From Amnibacterium endophyticum (GTDB lineage: Bacteria; Actinomycetota; Actinomycetes; Actinomycetales; Microbacteriaceae): a stretch of 64,000 bases of DNA. Below the pieces are notes generated by a model. It was given only the letters and a program-made list of their open reading frames with translations, was not told where the DNA came from and did not search any database. Numbering within the stretch: position 1 is the first letter of the stretch; the number at the start of each line of letters is the position of its first letter. A program made the translations under genes and the position numbers. This document shows positions 35,307-43,634 of this stretch, one piece after another. The stretch is from the NCBI RefSeq assembly GCF_042680685.1, contig NZ_JBHUEA010000011.1:1-64000 (forward strand), given 5' to 3'.

Positions 35307-35336
35307 TCCGTTGAACCGTCCCAACTCGATCCGGGT

Positions 35337-35364
35337 GGCGGGGGCCGCGCACGCGGCCCCCGCC
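35337..35364 (+). terminator. Intra-operon stem-loop after the binding-protein gene
   Basis: Perfect 12-bp arms at 35337-35348 and 35353-35364 with a GCAC loop, in the 89-bp gap before the first permease gene. Confidence 0.75.
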
Positions 35365-35395
35365 ATCCGGCGTGTCCGTTGAAGGAGAGTCCTCG

Positions 35396-36370
35396 ATGAC
35401 GACCGACACCCTTCCCGAGCGACTCGAACGGGCCAGACGGGGCGTGGCCCCCGGCGGCCGCGGCACCGCTCCCCGCCAGAAGCGCTCGGGCTCCCCGCTC
35501 GCCCGAGCGGGGCTGACGCTGACGCTCTTCGCGCTGCCGTCACTGATCCTGCTCGTCCTGCTCAACATCTTCCCGGTCGTCTACTCGTTCCTGCAGTCGC
35601 TGCAGCAGGGCACGCCGTCGACGCTGCCGTGGGAGACGCCGTTCGTCGGCTTCCAGAACTACATCGACGTCCTCACGTCGACGCAGTTCCGCGACTCGGC
35701 GATCTTCACCCTGATCTTCACAGTGACCGGCGTCTTCGGCTCATGGATCATCGGGCTCGGGCTGGCGCTGCTGCTGCGCACGAAGATCCCCGGCGGCGCC
35801 GTCTTCAAGGTGCTGCTGCTGCTGCCCTGGATCGTGCCGGTCGTGGTCTCGTCCACGAGCTGGAACTGGCTGGTCGCGACGCCGCAGTCGCCCATCCCGG
35901 TCATCCTCGGCAACTTCGGGCTCGGGGATGTGAACTTCCTCGGCGACCCGGTGCTGGCGCAGGTCGTGGTCTGCACCTTCAAGGTCTGGATCAGCTTCCC
36001 CTTCATGATGATGATGATGTCCAGCGCCCTCGCGAGCGTCGACGTCAACGTCTACGAGGCGGCGAAGATGGACGGGGCGACCCCGTGGCAGGCCTTCACC
36101 GGCGTCACGCTGCCGATCATCTCGAGGACCACCTACATCTCGTGGGTGCTCATGACGATCTTCTGCGTCAACGACTTCCCGACGATCTTCCTGCTCACGC
36201 AGGGCGGTCCCGTGGGCGCGACCTCGTCCCTGATCGTCCGCGCGTACCAGTACGCGTTCCAGAACCTGCAGACCGGGCCCGCGACCGCCATCGCGTTCAT
36301 GATGACCGCCGTCCTCGTGATCGTCTCGACGGTGCTCTACCGGCAGATCCAGAAGGCGAACATCGAATGA
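35396..36370 (+). CDS. Sugar ABC transporter permease (MalF-type)
   Basis: 324-residue inner-membrane protein with six membrane segments after a basic N-terminus of about 45 residues. The cytoplasmic coupling motif EAAKMDGATPWQAFTGVTLP (about residues 220-239) contacts the ATPase. GAAGGAGAG (35381-35389) lies upstream of the ATG. The stop overlaps the next permease by 4 bp. Works with the binding protein at 33981-35306; the substrate is probably an oligosaccharide or glycoside, by family and context. Confidence 0.93.
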   Translation: MTTDTLPERLERARRGVAPGGRGTAPRQKRSGSPLARAGLTLTLFALPSLILLVLLNIFPVVYSFLQSLQQGTPSTLPWETPFVGFQNYIDVLTSTQFRDSAIFTLIFTVTGVFGSWIIGLGLALLLRTKIPGGAVFKVLLLLPWIVPVVVSSTSWNWLVATPQSPIPVILGNFGLGDVNFLGDPVLAQVVVCTFKVWISFPFMMMMMSSALASVDVNVYEAAKMDGATPWQAFTGVTLPIISRTTYISWVLMTIFCVNDFPTIFLLTQGGPVGATSSLIVRAYQYAFQNLQTGPATAIAFMMTAVLVIVSTVLYRQIQKANIE

Positions 36371-37248
36371 CTCAGGCAATCGCAACCGGCGGCGCCACCC
36401 GGGCGACGCTCGGCCAGGTCAGACGCCGCAGCATGAAGGAGCGGGACGCGAAGGGCCAGTGGTGGCGCTTCGCCCTGATCCTGGTGGTGACCGCGATCGT
36501 GATCATCCCGATCGTCGCGGTCGCGTGGCTGTCGATCCAGCCCGGGCAGGGCAGCACCCAGACCGGGCTGACGCTGGAGAACTTCCAGCGGATCTTCACC
36601 GGCAGCGACGTGCTGCTCTGGCTCGGCAACAGCCTGATCGTCGCGCTGGTGACCGTCGTCGTGGCGGTCGCGATCGCGGCGCCCGCCGGCTACGTGCTGT
36701 CGCGCCTCAGGAACCGGCTCGTGTCGGGGTACTCCCTGATCCTGTTCGTCGTGCAGGCGCTGCCGGTGGTGACCGCGGTCATCCCGCTGTTCATCACCTT
36801 CTCGGTGCTGGGCCTGATCAACACGCTGCAGGGCGTCGCGATCATCTACATCGGCTCGAGCATGTCGGTGGCGATCTGGATGATGGCGGCCTACTTCGAC
36901 TCCATCCCGATCTCCCTCGAGGAGGCCGCGTGGATGGACGGCGCGAGCGTCTTCGGCGGGTTCCGCCGGATCGTGCTGCGCAACTCGCTGCCGGGCATCC
37001 TGTCGACCGCGATCTTCACGTTCCTGCTCGCCTGGAACGACTACCTGATCGCACTGCTGTTCCTGCAGGACTCCTCGAAGTACACCCTGCCGATCGGTGT
37101 GAACACCTTCTTCCAGCAGTTCTCGACGGACTGGGGCTCGGTCATGGCCGTCGCCATGGTCATGATGCTGCCGCCGGTGATCGTGTTCGCCTTCCTGAAC
37201 CGGTACTTCAGCGTCGGCGGCATCGGCGGTTCGCTGGCCGGCCGCTGA
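36367..37248 (+). CDS. Sugar ABC transporter permease (MalG-type)
   Basis: 293-residue inner-membrane permease with six segments. The coupling motif is EEAAWMDGASVFGGFRRIVL (about residues 190-209), followed by FLLAWNDYLIALLFLQ, typical of carbohydrate permeases. The ATG overlaps the MalF-type stop (ATGA). A long perfect hairpin follows at 37284-37332, before the GMC oxidoreductase gene. Confidence 0.93.
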   Translation: MTQAIATGGATRATLGQVRRRSMKERDAKGQWWRFALILVVTAIVIIPIVAVAWLSIQPGQGSTQTGLTLENFQRIFTGSDVLLWLGNSLIVALVTVVVAVAIAAPAGYVLSRLRNRLVSGYSLILFVVQALPVVTAVIPLFITFSVLGLINTLQGVAIIYIGSSMSVAIWMMAAYFDSIPISLEEAAWMDGASVFGGFRRIVLRNSLPGILSTAIFTFLLAWNDYLIALLFLQDSSKYTLPIGVNTFFQQFSTDWGSVMAVAMVMMLPPVIVFAFLNRYFSVGGIGGSLAGR

Positions 37249-37283
37249 CCGCCCGCGGGTCCGCACCTCGTGCGGACCCGCTC

Positions 37284-37332
37284 CAGGCCGACACGTCGCG
37301 GGATCGGCTCGATCCCGCGACGTGTCGGCCTG
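37284..37332 (+). terminator. 22-bp-arm hairpin terminator after the permease genes
   Basis: Perfect 22-bp arms at 37284-37305 and 37311-37332 with a 5-nt loop, followed by TTTCCCTT. It ends the transport unit or partly separates it from the GMC gene 32 bp on. The arms are unusually long and perfect. Confidence 0.8.
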
Positions 37333-37364
37333 TTTCCCTTGATCGGCCCTCGTCAGGAGCACCC

Positions 37365-39395
37365 GTGCACGTCCCGAGCTCGATCCGCGCGGCGGTGGAC
37401 CGCGTCGTCCCCGCCGACGACCGCCCCGGCGGCTGGGACGGCGGAGTCGCCGCCTACCTCGCCGACTCCCCCGACCTCGGCTGGGCCGAACCCGCGCTGG
37501 CCCGGCTCGCCGAGCGGCTGGACGCCCTCGCGGGCGAGCGGCCCTTCGCCGACCTCGAGCCGGGCCGGCAGGACGAGCTGCTGCGCGGCCTCGAGCACGA
37601 CGACGACTTCGCGGCGCTGCGCCGCGTCGTCTTCGAGGGCTACTACGCCGCCCGGCAGGACGCGACCCCCGCCGGCCTCGAGCTCGCGGGCTTCCGCGCG
37701 GTGCCGGAGGGCGTCACGCCGGTGGAGCCCGACCTCGTGCCGGACGTCGGCTCGCGCGGGGTCCGGCGCTCCTACGACGCGATCGTCATCGGCAGCGGCC
37801 CGGGCGGCGGCGTCGCCGCCCAGCTGCTGACGGAGGCGGGCCGCAGCGTCCTCGTCGTCGAGCGCGCCGCCCGGGTGCCGAGCGCGGCGCTGCGCGGCGA
37901 CCACCTGCGCGGCAAGCGCAACGCCGTCTACCGCCCCACCGCCGGCCCGGGCGCCGGCCACCCGCGCGTCGCGATCCTCCCCGAGGGCGACCGGGTGCTG
38001 GACGGCACCGACGACGCCTGGCTGTACGGCCTGAACGCCGACGCGATGGGCGGCGGCACCCGGCTCTGGCAGGGCATGGCCTGGCGGTTCATGCCCGACG
38101 ACTTCCGCATGCGCTCCGTGTACGGCAACCCGGACGGGGCGAGCCTCGCCGACTGGCCGGTCTCGTACGAGGACATGGAGCCCTACTACTCCCGCGCGGA
38201 GCAGGAGCTCGGCGTCGCCGGCGAGGAGGGGGCGCTGACCGCCCGGACGCCGCGCTCTGCCGGCTATCCGATGCCGCCCTTCGGCACGGAGCCCGCGCGC
38301 GAGCTGCTGGCGGGTGCCGCGGACCGCCTCGGCTGGGGCTGGGGCCCGATCCCGCTCGCGCTGAACAGCGTGCCGCACGACGGCCGGCCGGCCTGCGTCC
38401 GCTGCCCGCAGTGCGTGGGCCACGCCTGCCCCGTGAATGCGAAGAACGGCAGCCACAACACGTTCCTCCCCCGCGCGGCCGCGACCGGGAACCTCGACGT
38501 GCTCTACGACGCCGAGGTGGTCGAGGTGCGGGACGGCGCCGACCGGGCCGCGGTCACCGTGATGGCCGACGCCTCCGGGCAGCCGGTCGAGCTCGAGGTC
38601 GACGCGGAGGTGGTCGTCGTGGCGGCGGGCGCCGTGGAGACCGCGCGCCTGCTGCTCGCGAGCGGCATCGGCAACGACCACATGGGCCGGCACCTGCACG
38701 ACCACCGCTTCGTGTCGATGCTCGGGAACGCCGACCACGTGGTGAAGCCCTACGTCGGCCCCGGCCACTCGGTCGCGACGCTCGACCACGTCCACGCGGG
38801 CACGATCCCGTGGGGCGGAGGCGTGCTCGTCGACCTGCTGAGCCTGTTCCCGCTGACCTGGGCCGCGAACCCGATGCCGGGCGTGCCGCGCTGGGGCGCC
38901 GGGCACAAGGCGTGGATGGCGGGCCCGCGCGCGAACGCCTTCGGCGTCTTCGGCATGGGCCAGGAGATCCCGATGCCGACCTCGCGCGTCACCCTCGCCG
39001 ATGTCCGCGACCGCTGGGGCCGCCCCGGCGCGGGCCTGCGCAAGCTCGTGCACGCCACCTCGGTCGAGGTGGAGGACGGCATGGCGGCCCGGGGCGAGGA
39101 GTGGCTGCTCGAGGCCGGGGTCCGCGACGTGTTCCGGCAGCGGGGCACGGCCACCGCGTCCGCGGCGGGCGAGCACTCGTGCGGCACCGCGAGGATGGGG
39201 ACGGACCCCGCCGAGAGCGCGACCGACCCGTTCGGCCGCCCGTGGGGGTCGCGCCGCGTCGTCGTGTGCGACTCGTCGCTGCACCCGACCAACGGCAGCG
39301 TCAACCCGACGCTGACCATCGTGGCGAACGCGTTCCGCGTCGCCGAGCACCTGGTGGCGACCTGGCCGGCCGCCGCCGCAGGAAGGACCGCATGA
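37365..39395 (+). CDS. GMC-family FAD oxidoreductase with fused N-terminal gluconate-dehydrogenase-subunit-3-like domain
   Basis: 676 residues. The first ~115 residues (SIRAAVDRVVPADDRPGGWD..., DELLRGLEHDDDFAALRRVV) look like the small subunit 3 of membrane gluconate/sugar dehydrogenases, normally a separate protein. The FAD motif AIVIGSGPGGGVAAQLL begins near residue 139. A cysteine-rich CVRCPQCVGHACPVNAKNG segment lies near 345, and the active-site region HPTNGSVNPTLTIVANAF near 640. No signal peptide is visible. The GTG start has CAGGAG upstream. Its partners (ThuA, isomerase, Gfo/Idh/MocA) suggest oxidation of a glycoside, perhaps at C3; that is inference. Confidence 0.9.
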   Translation: MHVPSSIRAAVDRVVPADDRPGGWDGGVAAYLADSPDLGWAEPALARLAERLDALAGERPFADLEPGRQDELLRGLEHDDDFAALRRVVFEGYYAARQDATPAGLELAGFRAVPEGVTPVEPDLVPDVGSRGVRRSYDAIVIGSGPGGGVAAQLLTEAGRSVLVVERAARVPSAALRGDHLRGKRNAVYRPTAGPGAGHPRVAILPEGDRVLDGTDDAWLYGLNADAMGGGTRLWQGMAWRFMPDDFRMRSVYGNPDGASLADWPVSYEDMEPYYSRAEQELGVAGEEGALTARTPRSAGYPMPPFGTEPARELLAGAADRLGWGWGPIPLALNSVPHDGRPACVRCPQCVGHACPVNAKNGSHNTFLPRAAATGNLDVLYDAEVVEVRDGADRAAVTVMADASGQPVELEVDAEVVVVAAGAVETARLLLASGIGNDHMGRHLHDHRFVSMLGNADHVVKPYVGPGHSVATLDHVHAGTIPWGGGVLVDLLSLFPLTWAANPMPGVPRWGAGHKAWMAGPRANAFGVFGMGQEIPMPTSRVTLADVRDRWGRPGAGLRKLVHATSVEVEDGMAARGEEWLLEAGVRDVFRQRGTATASAAGEHSCGTARMGTDPAESATDPFGRPWGSRRVVVCDSSLHPTNGSVNPTLTIVANAFRVAEHLVATWPAAAAGRTA

Positions 39396-40102
39396 GCACC
39401 CGCAACGCCCTGATCGTCCGCGGCGGCTGGGACGGGCACATGCCCGTCGAGACGACCGACTCGTTCGTCGGCTTCCTCGAGGACAACGGCTTCGCCGTGA
39501 CCATCGAGGAGTCGAACGAGGTCTACGCCGACGCGGAGCGCATGGCGGACGTCGACCTCATCGTGCAGGTCGTCACGATGTCCGAGATCTCCAAGGAGGC
39601 GCTCGCGGGCCTGATCGCCGCCGTCCGGGCGGGTACGGGCATGGTCGGCTGGCACGGCGGCATCGCGGACTCGTACCGCAACAGCGCCGACTACCTGCAG
39701 CTGATCGGCGGCCAGTTCGCGCACCACGCGAACATCGCTCCGCCCGAGCAGCTGAGCGGCGAGCAGTCCGACAACTACCAGGAGTACTCGACCGAGATCA
39801 CCGAGCTCGGCCGCAGCCACCCCGTCACCGCGGGCGTCGACGACTTCACCCTCACGTCGGAGCAGTACTGGGTGCTGTCCGACGAGTACAACGAGGTGCT
39901 GGCGACCACGACGCAGAAGAAGCGCGACTGGGACGCCTGGGACCGCCCCGTCACCTTCCCCGCGGTCTGGACCCGCCACTGGGGCGACGGGCACATCGTC
40001 GTGTCGACCGCTGGGCACCGGCTCGAGATCGTGCAGGACCCGTCGGTCCGCAGGATCATCGAGCAGGGCATGCTCTGGGCCGCCCGACCGGCCCAGGACT
40101 GA
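39392..40102 (+). CDS. ThuA-domain protein (trehalose-utilisation type)
   Basis: 236 residues with the ThuA-like class I glutamine-amidotransferase fold. It begins NALIVRGGWDGHMPVETTDSF, has GTGMVGWHGGIADSYRNSADYLQLIGGQF-like core (about residues 83-112) with WHGG, HPVTAGVDDF, and VWTRHWGDGHIVVSTAGH near the end. ThuA proteins occur beside Gfo/Idh/MocA and isomerase genes in trehalose and 3-keto-sugar pathways; their chemistry is poorly settled. The ATG overlaps the GMC stop by 4 bp, with AGGAAGGA upstream. Confidence 0.9.
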   Translation: MSTRNALIVRGGWDGHMPVETTDSFVGFLEDNGFAVTIEESNEVYADAERMADVDLIVQVVTMSEISKEALAGLIAAVRAGTGMVGWHGGIADSYRNSADYLQLIGGQFAHHANIAPPEQLSGEQSDNYQEYSTEITELGRSHPVTAGVDDFTLTSEQYWVLSDEYNEVLATTTQKKRDWDAWDRPVTFPAVWTRHWGDGHIVVSTAGHRLEIVQDPSVRRIIEQGMLWAARPAQD

Positions 40103-40131
40103 ACGACCGCGAGAAAGAGGAGGAGATCGCG

Positions 40132-41136
40132 ATGACGCGACCCGTCACCCTGTTCACCGGCCAGTGGGCCGATCTGCCGTTCGAGGAGGTGGCGCGGATG
40201 GCGGGCGAGTGGGGCTACGACGGCCTCGAGATCGCCAGTTGGGGCGACCACCTCGACGTCGTGCGCGCGAGCTCGGATCCCGAGTACGTCGCCGACCGGA
40301 AGGCGATCCTCGAGAAGAACGGCCTGCAGACCTGGACCATCTCGAACCACCTGCTCGGGCAGGCGGTCTGCGACTCCCCCATCGACGAGCGGCACCGCGA
40401 CATCCTGTCCGACCGCGTGTGGGGCGACGGCGACCCCGAGGGCGTGCGGCAGCGCGCGGCCGCCGAGATGATCACGACCGCGAAGGCGGCCAAGGCGATG
40501 GGCGTGAAGACGGTCACCGGCTTCACCGGCTCGTCGATCTGGCACGCGGTGGCGATGTTCCCGCCGGCCTCCGACGCGTTCGTGCAGAAGGGGTTCGACG
40601 ACTTCGTGACGCGCTGGACGCCGATCCTCGATGCGTTCCAGGAGCAGGGCGTGCGGTTCGCGCTCGAGATCCACCCGACCGAGATCGCCTACGACTACTG
40701 GACGGCGAAGCGGGCGATGGAGGCGATCGACCACCCGGCGTTCGGCTTCAACTTCGACCCCAGCCACTTCGTCTGGCAGCAGCTGGACCCGTCGATGTTC
40801 CTGCAGGACTTCGCGGACAAGATCTTCCACGTCCACTGCAAGGAGTCGGTGACGCACCTCGACGGCCGCAACGGCCGTCTCGGCAGCCACCTGCCCTGGG
40901 CCGACCCGCGCCGCGGCTGGGACTTCGTGTCCGTCGGCCACGGCGAGGTGCCGTGGGAGCGCATCTTCCGCACGCTGAACGCGATCGGCTACGACGGCCC
41001 GACCTCGGTCGAGTGGGAGGACGCCGGCATGGAGCGCACCGTCGGTGCGCCCGAGGCGCTCGAGATCGTCCGGAAGCTGAACACCATCCAGCCGCCCGCC
41101 GCCGCCTTCGACGCGGCCTTCTCCACGAAGGCGTGA
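40132..41136 (+). CDS. Sugar phosphate isomerase/epimerase-like TIM-barrel protein
   Basis: 334 residues of the xylose-isomerase-like TIM barrel (AP endonuclease 2) family. Visible: FEEVARMAGEWGYDGLEIASWGDHLDV, metal-ligand-type FALEIHPTEIAYDYW (Glu/His), FGFNFDPSHFVWQQLDP (Asp, His), VHCKES, and SVEWEDAG (Glu). GAGGAGGAG precedes the ATG. Relatives include ketose 3-epimerases, ThuB-linked isomerases and 3-keto-glycoside lyases. The gene order with GMC oxidoreductase favours a role on a keto-sugar; the exact reaction is not determined. Confidence 0.9.
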   Translation: MTRPVTLFTGQWADLPFEEVARMAGEWGYDGLEIASWGDHLDVVRASSDPEYVADRKAILEKNGLQTWTISNHLLGQAVCDSPIDERHRDILSDRVWGDGDPEGVRQRAAAEMITTAKAAKAMGVKTVTGFTGSSIWHAVAMFPPASDAFVQKGFDDFVTRWTPILDAFQEQGVRFALEIHPTEIAYDYWTAKRAMEAIDHPAFGFNFDPSHFVWQQLDPSMFLQDFADKIFHVHCKESVTHLDGRNGRLGSHLPWADPRRGWDFVSVGHGEVPWERIFRTLNAIGYDGPTSVEWEDAGMERTVGAPEALEIVRKLNTIQPPAAAFDAAFSTKA

Positions 41137-42290
41137 CCGTGACCGAGACGCTGAACGTCGCCGTCGCCGGCTACGCCTTCATGGGCCGCATCCACACGGC
41201 CGGGTGGGCGCAGGCCGCGAAGTTCTTCGGCACCCCCGCCCGCGTCACCCACGTGATCGGGCGCAACGAGGCGAACACGCGGGCCTTCGCGGACGCGTTC
41301 GGCATCCCGAACGTGCTCACCGACTGGCGCGACGCGGTCGCCGACCCGGACGTCCACGTCGTGGACGTGTGCACGCCGGGCGACAGCCACGTCGACATCG
41401 CGATCGGCGCCCTCGAGGCCGGCAAGCACGTGCTCTGCGAGAAGCCGCTCGCGAACTCGGTCGAAGGCGCGGAGCGCATGGTCGAGGCCGCGGAGGCCGC
41501 GAAGCAGCGCGGCGTCCGCTCGATGGTCGGCTTCTCCTACCGCCGCACGCCGGCGCTCGCGTACGCGAAGCGGCTCGTGGACGAGGGACGGATCGGCGAC
41601 ATCCGCCATATCCGCGCCGTCTACCTGCAGGACTGGATCGCGGACCCGGACTTCCCGCTCGTGTGGCGGCTCGACAAGGACGCGGCGGGCTCCGGCGCGC
41701 TCGGCGACATCGGCGCGCACATCATCGACCTCGCGACCTTCCTGACCGGCCAGCGCCTCACCGGGCTGACCGGCATCACGGAGACGTTCGTGAAGACCCG
41801 GCCGAAGCTCGCGGAGCAGACCGGCGGCCTCACCGCGAAGGGCTCCGAGGAGCGCGGCGAGGTCACGGTCGACGACGCTGCCGTGTGGGTCGGCCGCACC
41901 GACGGCGGCGCGCTCGCGACGTTCGAGGCGACCCGGTTCGCGTCCGGCCGGAAGAACGGCATGCGGATCGAGCTGAACGGCTCGAAGGGCTCGCTCGCGT
42001 TCGACTTCGAGCGCATGAACGAGCTGGAGTTCCTCGACTTCACCGAGCCGGCGGTGGAGAGCGGCTTCCGCCGCATCCTCGTCACCGAGCCGGAGCATCC
42101 CTACACCGGCGCCTGGTGGCCCCCCGGACACGGCCTCGGCTACGAGCACACGTTCACGCACGAGGTGAAGGACTTCACGGACGCGATCGTGGAGGGCCGC
42201 GACCCGGAGCCGTCGTTCGCCGACGGCCTCGCGGTGCAGCGGATCCTCACGGCGATCGAGTCGTCGAAGGGCGACTGGGTCTCCCTCTAG
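41133..42290 (+). CDS. Gfo/Idh/MocA-family oxidoreductase
   Basis: 385 residues. N-terminal Rossmann NAD(P) domain with LNVAVAGYAFMGRIHTAGW (first residues), VCTPGDSHVDIAIGALEAGKH and the catalytic-type lysine in LCEKPLANS (about K103). The C-terminal domain has GSGALGDIGAHIIDLATFLTG (substrate His/Asp) and PGHGLGYEHTFTHEVKDF. GTG 41133 overlaps the preceding stop; GTG 41139 is also possible. Probably the NAD(P)-dependent partner of the GMC/isomerase set, acting on sugar or inositol-like keto-intermediates. A palindromic repeat cluster follows. Confidence 0.92.
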   Translation: MTVTETLNVAVAGYAFMGRIHTAGWAQAAKFFGTPARVTHVIGRNEANTRAFADAFGIPNVLTDWRDAVADPDVHVVDVCTPGDSHVDIAIGALEAGKHVLCEKPLANSVEGAERMVEAAEAAKQRGVRSMVGFSYRRTPALAYAKRLVDEGRIGDIRHIRAVYLQDWIADPDFPLVWRLDKDAAGSGALGDIGAHIIDLATFLTGQRLTGLTGITETFVKTRPKLAEQTGGLTAKGSEERGEVTVDDAAVWVGRTDGGALATFEATRFASGRKNGMRIELNGSKGSLAFDFERMNELEFLDFTEPAVESGFRRILVTEPEHPYTGAWWPPGHGLGYEHTFTHEVKDFTDAIVEGRDPEPSFADGLAVQRILTAIESSKGDWVSL

Positions 42291-42310
42291 GTCCCGCGGA
42301 TCCGACCCCG

Positions 42311-42533
42311 CTGGTCGAGGTGGTCTCGAGGCTCGCTGCGCTCGCACCTCGACCAGCGGCGGCCGCTCGCCCGGTCGAGGTGGTCTCGAGGCTCGCTTCG
42401 CTCGCACCTCGACCAGCGGAGGCCGCTCCCCGCCCGTCAGGCGGTGGCCGTTCCCCGTCGGTCGAGGTGCGGAGCGCAGCGGAGCCTCGAGACCACCCCC
42501 GCGAACCGGGGAGGTCTCGAGGCTCCGTTGCGG
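42311..42533. repeat. Cluster of palindromic REP-like repeats between convergent genes
   Basis: Two direct units with 60-bp period start at 42313 and 42373, each with GGTCGAGGTG/CACCTCGACC arms around a GTCTCGAGGCTCGC-type centre. A third copy lies inverted at 42460-42496, and a partial fourth at 42511-42533. In total they fill the 246 bp between the convergent Gfo/Idh/MocA genes and could act as bidirectional terminators. Confidence 0.9.
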
Positions 42534-42536
42534 CGG

Positions 42537-43634
42537 CTACCAGGTGTCGGGGGTCGCGCCCTCCGGGACCGCCTCGGGGCGGTCCACCGTCGTCGTGAGC
42601 GTGATGACCGCGTGCTCGCTGGAGCTGCGCGGGATCGCGTCCATGATCTCGAGCACGTGCTGCGCGAGCGCTCCGGAGGCGCGGTGCGGCCGACCGGTCG
42701 CGATCGCGTGCCCCATGTCGGCGAGGCCGTAGCCGCGGCCCGCGCCCTCGTAGCCCGCGTTCGGCTCGACGGTCCGCCACTCCTGGTCGGACGTCGTCCA
42801 GACCTCGACCGGGTCGGCGAACCGGTTCGGGTCGGGCACCGCGATGCTGCCCTCGGTGCCGTGCACCTCGAACAGCGGCATCCGGGTCGCCCAGGTGTCG
42901 AACGACATCGAGATGCGGGAGACCGCGCCGGAGGCGTGCTCGAGGATCCCGCTGACCCCGGTGTCGACCGCGACCGGCACGGCCTCGCCGGCGCGCGGGC
43001 CGGTGCCGACGGTGCGCTCGCGCGGCGAGCGGATGCTGACGCCGGAGACGCGGACGACCGGGCCGAGCATCGTGACGAGCGCCGTCAGGTAGTACGGCCC
43101 CATGTCGAGCAGCGGGCCGCCGCCCGCCTGGTAGTAGAAGAACGGGTTCGGGTGCCAGCGCTCGTGCCCCGGGGCGCTCCAGTGGGCGTCCGCGGTGAGC
43201 ACCTGACCGATCGCGCCGTCGTCGACGAGCCGCCGGGCGGTCTGGATGCCGGTGCCGAGGACGGTGTCGGGCGCGCTGCCGACGCGGAGCCCGCGCTGCT
43301 CCGCGAGCTCGAGCATCGGCGCCGCCTCGTCCGGGCTGAGCGCGAGCGGCTTCTCCGCGTAGACGTGCTTGCCCGACTCGAGGATCCGGGTCCCGACCTC
43401 GACGTGCACCGCCGGGATCGTGAGGTTCAGCACCGCGTCGACGTCGTCGGAGGCGAGCAGCTCGTCGACCGTCCGCGCCTCGACCCCCTGCTCCTCGGCC
43501 ACCTGGGCGGCCCTCGCCATGTCGAGGTCCGCGACCGCGACGAGGCGCAGCCCCGGCAGCGAGGGGAAGGCGTCGAAGTACTGGGCGCTGATCACGCCCA
43601 CGCCAATCACGCCGATGCGCAGCGGCTCCGTCAT
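42537..43634 (-). CDS. Gfo/Idh/MocA-family oxidoreductase (paralogue 1)
   Basis: 365 residues. Rossmann motif IGVIGVGVISAQYFDAFPSL at the N-terminus, NLTIPAVHVEVGTRILESGKHV, and YAEKPLALSPDEA with the catalytic-type lysine (about K98). The C-terminal part has YYQAGGGPLLDMGPYYLTAL (about 170-190). It is similar throughout to the next gene (shared VISAQY, QAGGGPLLD-GPYYL, RASGALA-HVL-IMD), so the two arose by duplication. The ATG overlaps the neighbour's stop by 4 bp. Last gene of the isomerase-oxidoreductase operon. Confidence 0.92.
   Translation of the reverse strand: MTEPLRIGVIGVGVISAQYFDAFPSLPGLRLVAVADLDMARAAQVAEEQGVEARTVDELLASDDVDAVLNLTIPAVHVEVGTRILESGKHVYAEKPLALSPDEAAPMLELAEQRGLRVGSAPDTVLGTGIQTARRLVDDGAIGQVLTADAHWSAPGHERWHPNPFFYYQAGGGPLLDMGPYYLTALVTMLGPVVRVSGVSIRSPRERTVGTGPRAGEAVPVAVDTGVSGILEHASGAVSRISMSFDTWATRMPLFEVHGTEGSIAVPDPNRFADPVEVWTTSDQEWRTVEPNAGYEGAGRGYGLADMGHAIATGRPHRASGALAQHVLEIMDAIPRSSSEHAVITLTTTVDRPEAVPEGATPDTW

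Noticed and set aside
33981..37248. Missing ATPase gene as evidence for a broken transporter
   Set aside because: MalEFG-type operons in actinobacteria usually lack their own ATPase and share an MsiK-like one, so absence here is normal.
42311..42420. CRISPR-like direct repeats with 60-bp period
   Set aside because: Only two direct units, each internally palindromic, with near-identical sequence between them and no cas genes; REP-like repeats explain them better.
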